A program made the translations under genes and the position numbers. A DNA stretch of 64,000 bases from Streptomyces sp. NBC_00341. GTDB taxonomy: Bacteria > Actinomycetota > Actinomycetes > Streptomycetales > Streptomycetaceae. The DNA lies in NCBI RefSeq assembly GCF_041435055.1, contig NZ_CP108002.1:7502001-7566000 (forward strand), given 5' to 3'. Shown here one piece after another: positions 63,832-64,000 of the stretch (its first letter is position 1; each line of letters opens with the position of its first letter). The notes under the pieces were generated by a model. The model did no database searches, was not told where the DNA came from, and saw nothing but the letters and a program-made list of their open reading frames with translations.

Positions 63832-64000
63832 TCAGCGCGCGTCCTGCCCCCGCACCAGGGTCATGAGCGCCCGCGCCCCGGGGCTCATGACCCGCGCGTC
63901 CGGAAGCACCACGACGCTCTCGTAGTACGGCTGGACGGGCCCGTCCAGCCGTACCGTCGCCAGGCCCCGCGCCTCGGGCTTGCGGGTGAAGTGGTGCGGC
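63832..64000 (-). CDS. Partial LysR-type regulator (C-terminal end)
   Basis: The last 55 residues of a protein running off the right edge: TRKPEARGLATVRLDGPVQPYY, then ESVVVLPDARVMSPGARALM, ending at TGA 63832-63834. The final strand-helix pattern looks like the C terminus of a LysR effector domain. Its N terminus is outside the window. Confidence 0.5.
   Translation of the reverse strand, partial: PHHFTRKPEARGLATVRLDGPVQPYYESVVVLPDARVMSPGARALMTLVRGQDAR

Noticed and set aside
1..64000. tRNA, rRNA, insertion sequences, integrases or attachment sites
   Set aside because: I scanned for cloverleaf-like segments, transposase motifs and flanking repeats and found none I could support; gene content and base composition are uniform.

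Overview
The window is very GC-rich DNA with strong third-position G/C bias, GTG/TTG starts, and AGGAGG-type ribosome sites. It carries ccr/meaA-type ethylmalonyl-CoA genes, DmdR-type iron boxes, a DasR-like box, a SpoIIE-type phosphatase with an attached histidine-kinase-like ATPase, and a single TTA codon. Together these point to a Streptomyces (or close relative) chromosome. I see no tRNA, rRNA, CRISPR array, insertion sequence or phage gene, so this reads as ordinary arm or accessory-rich chromosome rather than a mobile island.

Layout. 1-3.9 kb: an iron-responsive patch with three iron boxes. It holds an N-acetylglutamate-synthase-like GNAT, an argB paralogue paired with an isochorismatase-family protein, a DUF2470 protein and a second GNAT. 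3.9-10.4 kb: a secreted carbohydrate-enzyme block (GH16 glucanase, GH18 chitinase, a CBM13/beta-helix protein, a ThuA-like protein) behind a promoter with a DasR-like box. 10.4-13.2 kb: cyanate detoxification (cynR, carbonic anhydrase, cyanase) plus a nucleoside deaminase. 13.2-22.3 kb: a VOC protein, Tat-exported phospholipase C, gamma-glutamyltransferase family protein, inositol-phosphatase family protein, a divergent SDR/MarR pair whose 5' ends have both been lost, a nucleotidyltransferase and a CrtI-like FAD protein.

22.4-31.8 kb: a single-chain nitrate reductase carrying its own NADPH/FAD/FMN module behind a possible GlnR site. It is followed by a UBP zinc finger, an alkylation-repair pair (Ada-AlkA fusion overlapping ogt), a GDT1-type Mn/Ca exporter, a NUDIX hydrolase and glycerate kinase. 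31.9-34.3 kb: a secreted GH87 alpha-1,3-glucanase. 34.7-39 kb: three overlapping small genes (two membrane proteins and a TTA-containing small protein) facing a membrane-anchored TPR-CHAT protease-like protein. 39.3-41.6 kb: a trypsin-like protease and the psd-pssA phosphatidylethanolamine genes.

41.7-52.7 kb: a five-gene ethylmalonyl-CoA operon (ccr, ecm, mcl, mch, acyl-CoA dehydrogenase), with a duplicated 3-hydroxybutyryl-CoA dehydrogenase and a TetR regulator nearby; together they assimilate acetyl-CoA/C2 units and supply ethylmalonyl-CoA. A GNAT and a membrane Mrr-type nuclease lie between. 53-64 kb: a HEAT protein, GNAT, S33 peptidase, an SOS-boxed radical SAM protein, SRPBCC protein, an MFS exporter with beta-sandwich repeats fused to its C terminus, a PAS-GAF-SpoIIE-HATPase phosphatase, a methyltransferase and the C-terminal end of a probable LysR regulator.

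Most notable: (i) the iron-boxed acetylglutamate synthase/kinase-like pair with an isochorismatase-like protein lacking its expected lysine; (ii) the stacked DasR-like box, promoter and palindrome before GH16/GH18, sharing an 11-bp core with the GH87 promoter; (iii) the SOS box on the SplB-like radical SAM gene; (iv) the double truncation at 19.4 kb; (v) the TTA-coded operon facing a TPR-CHAT protein; (vi) recurrent short duplications spanning stop codons.
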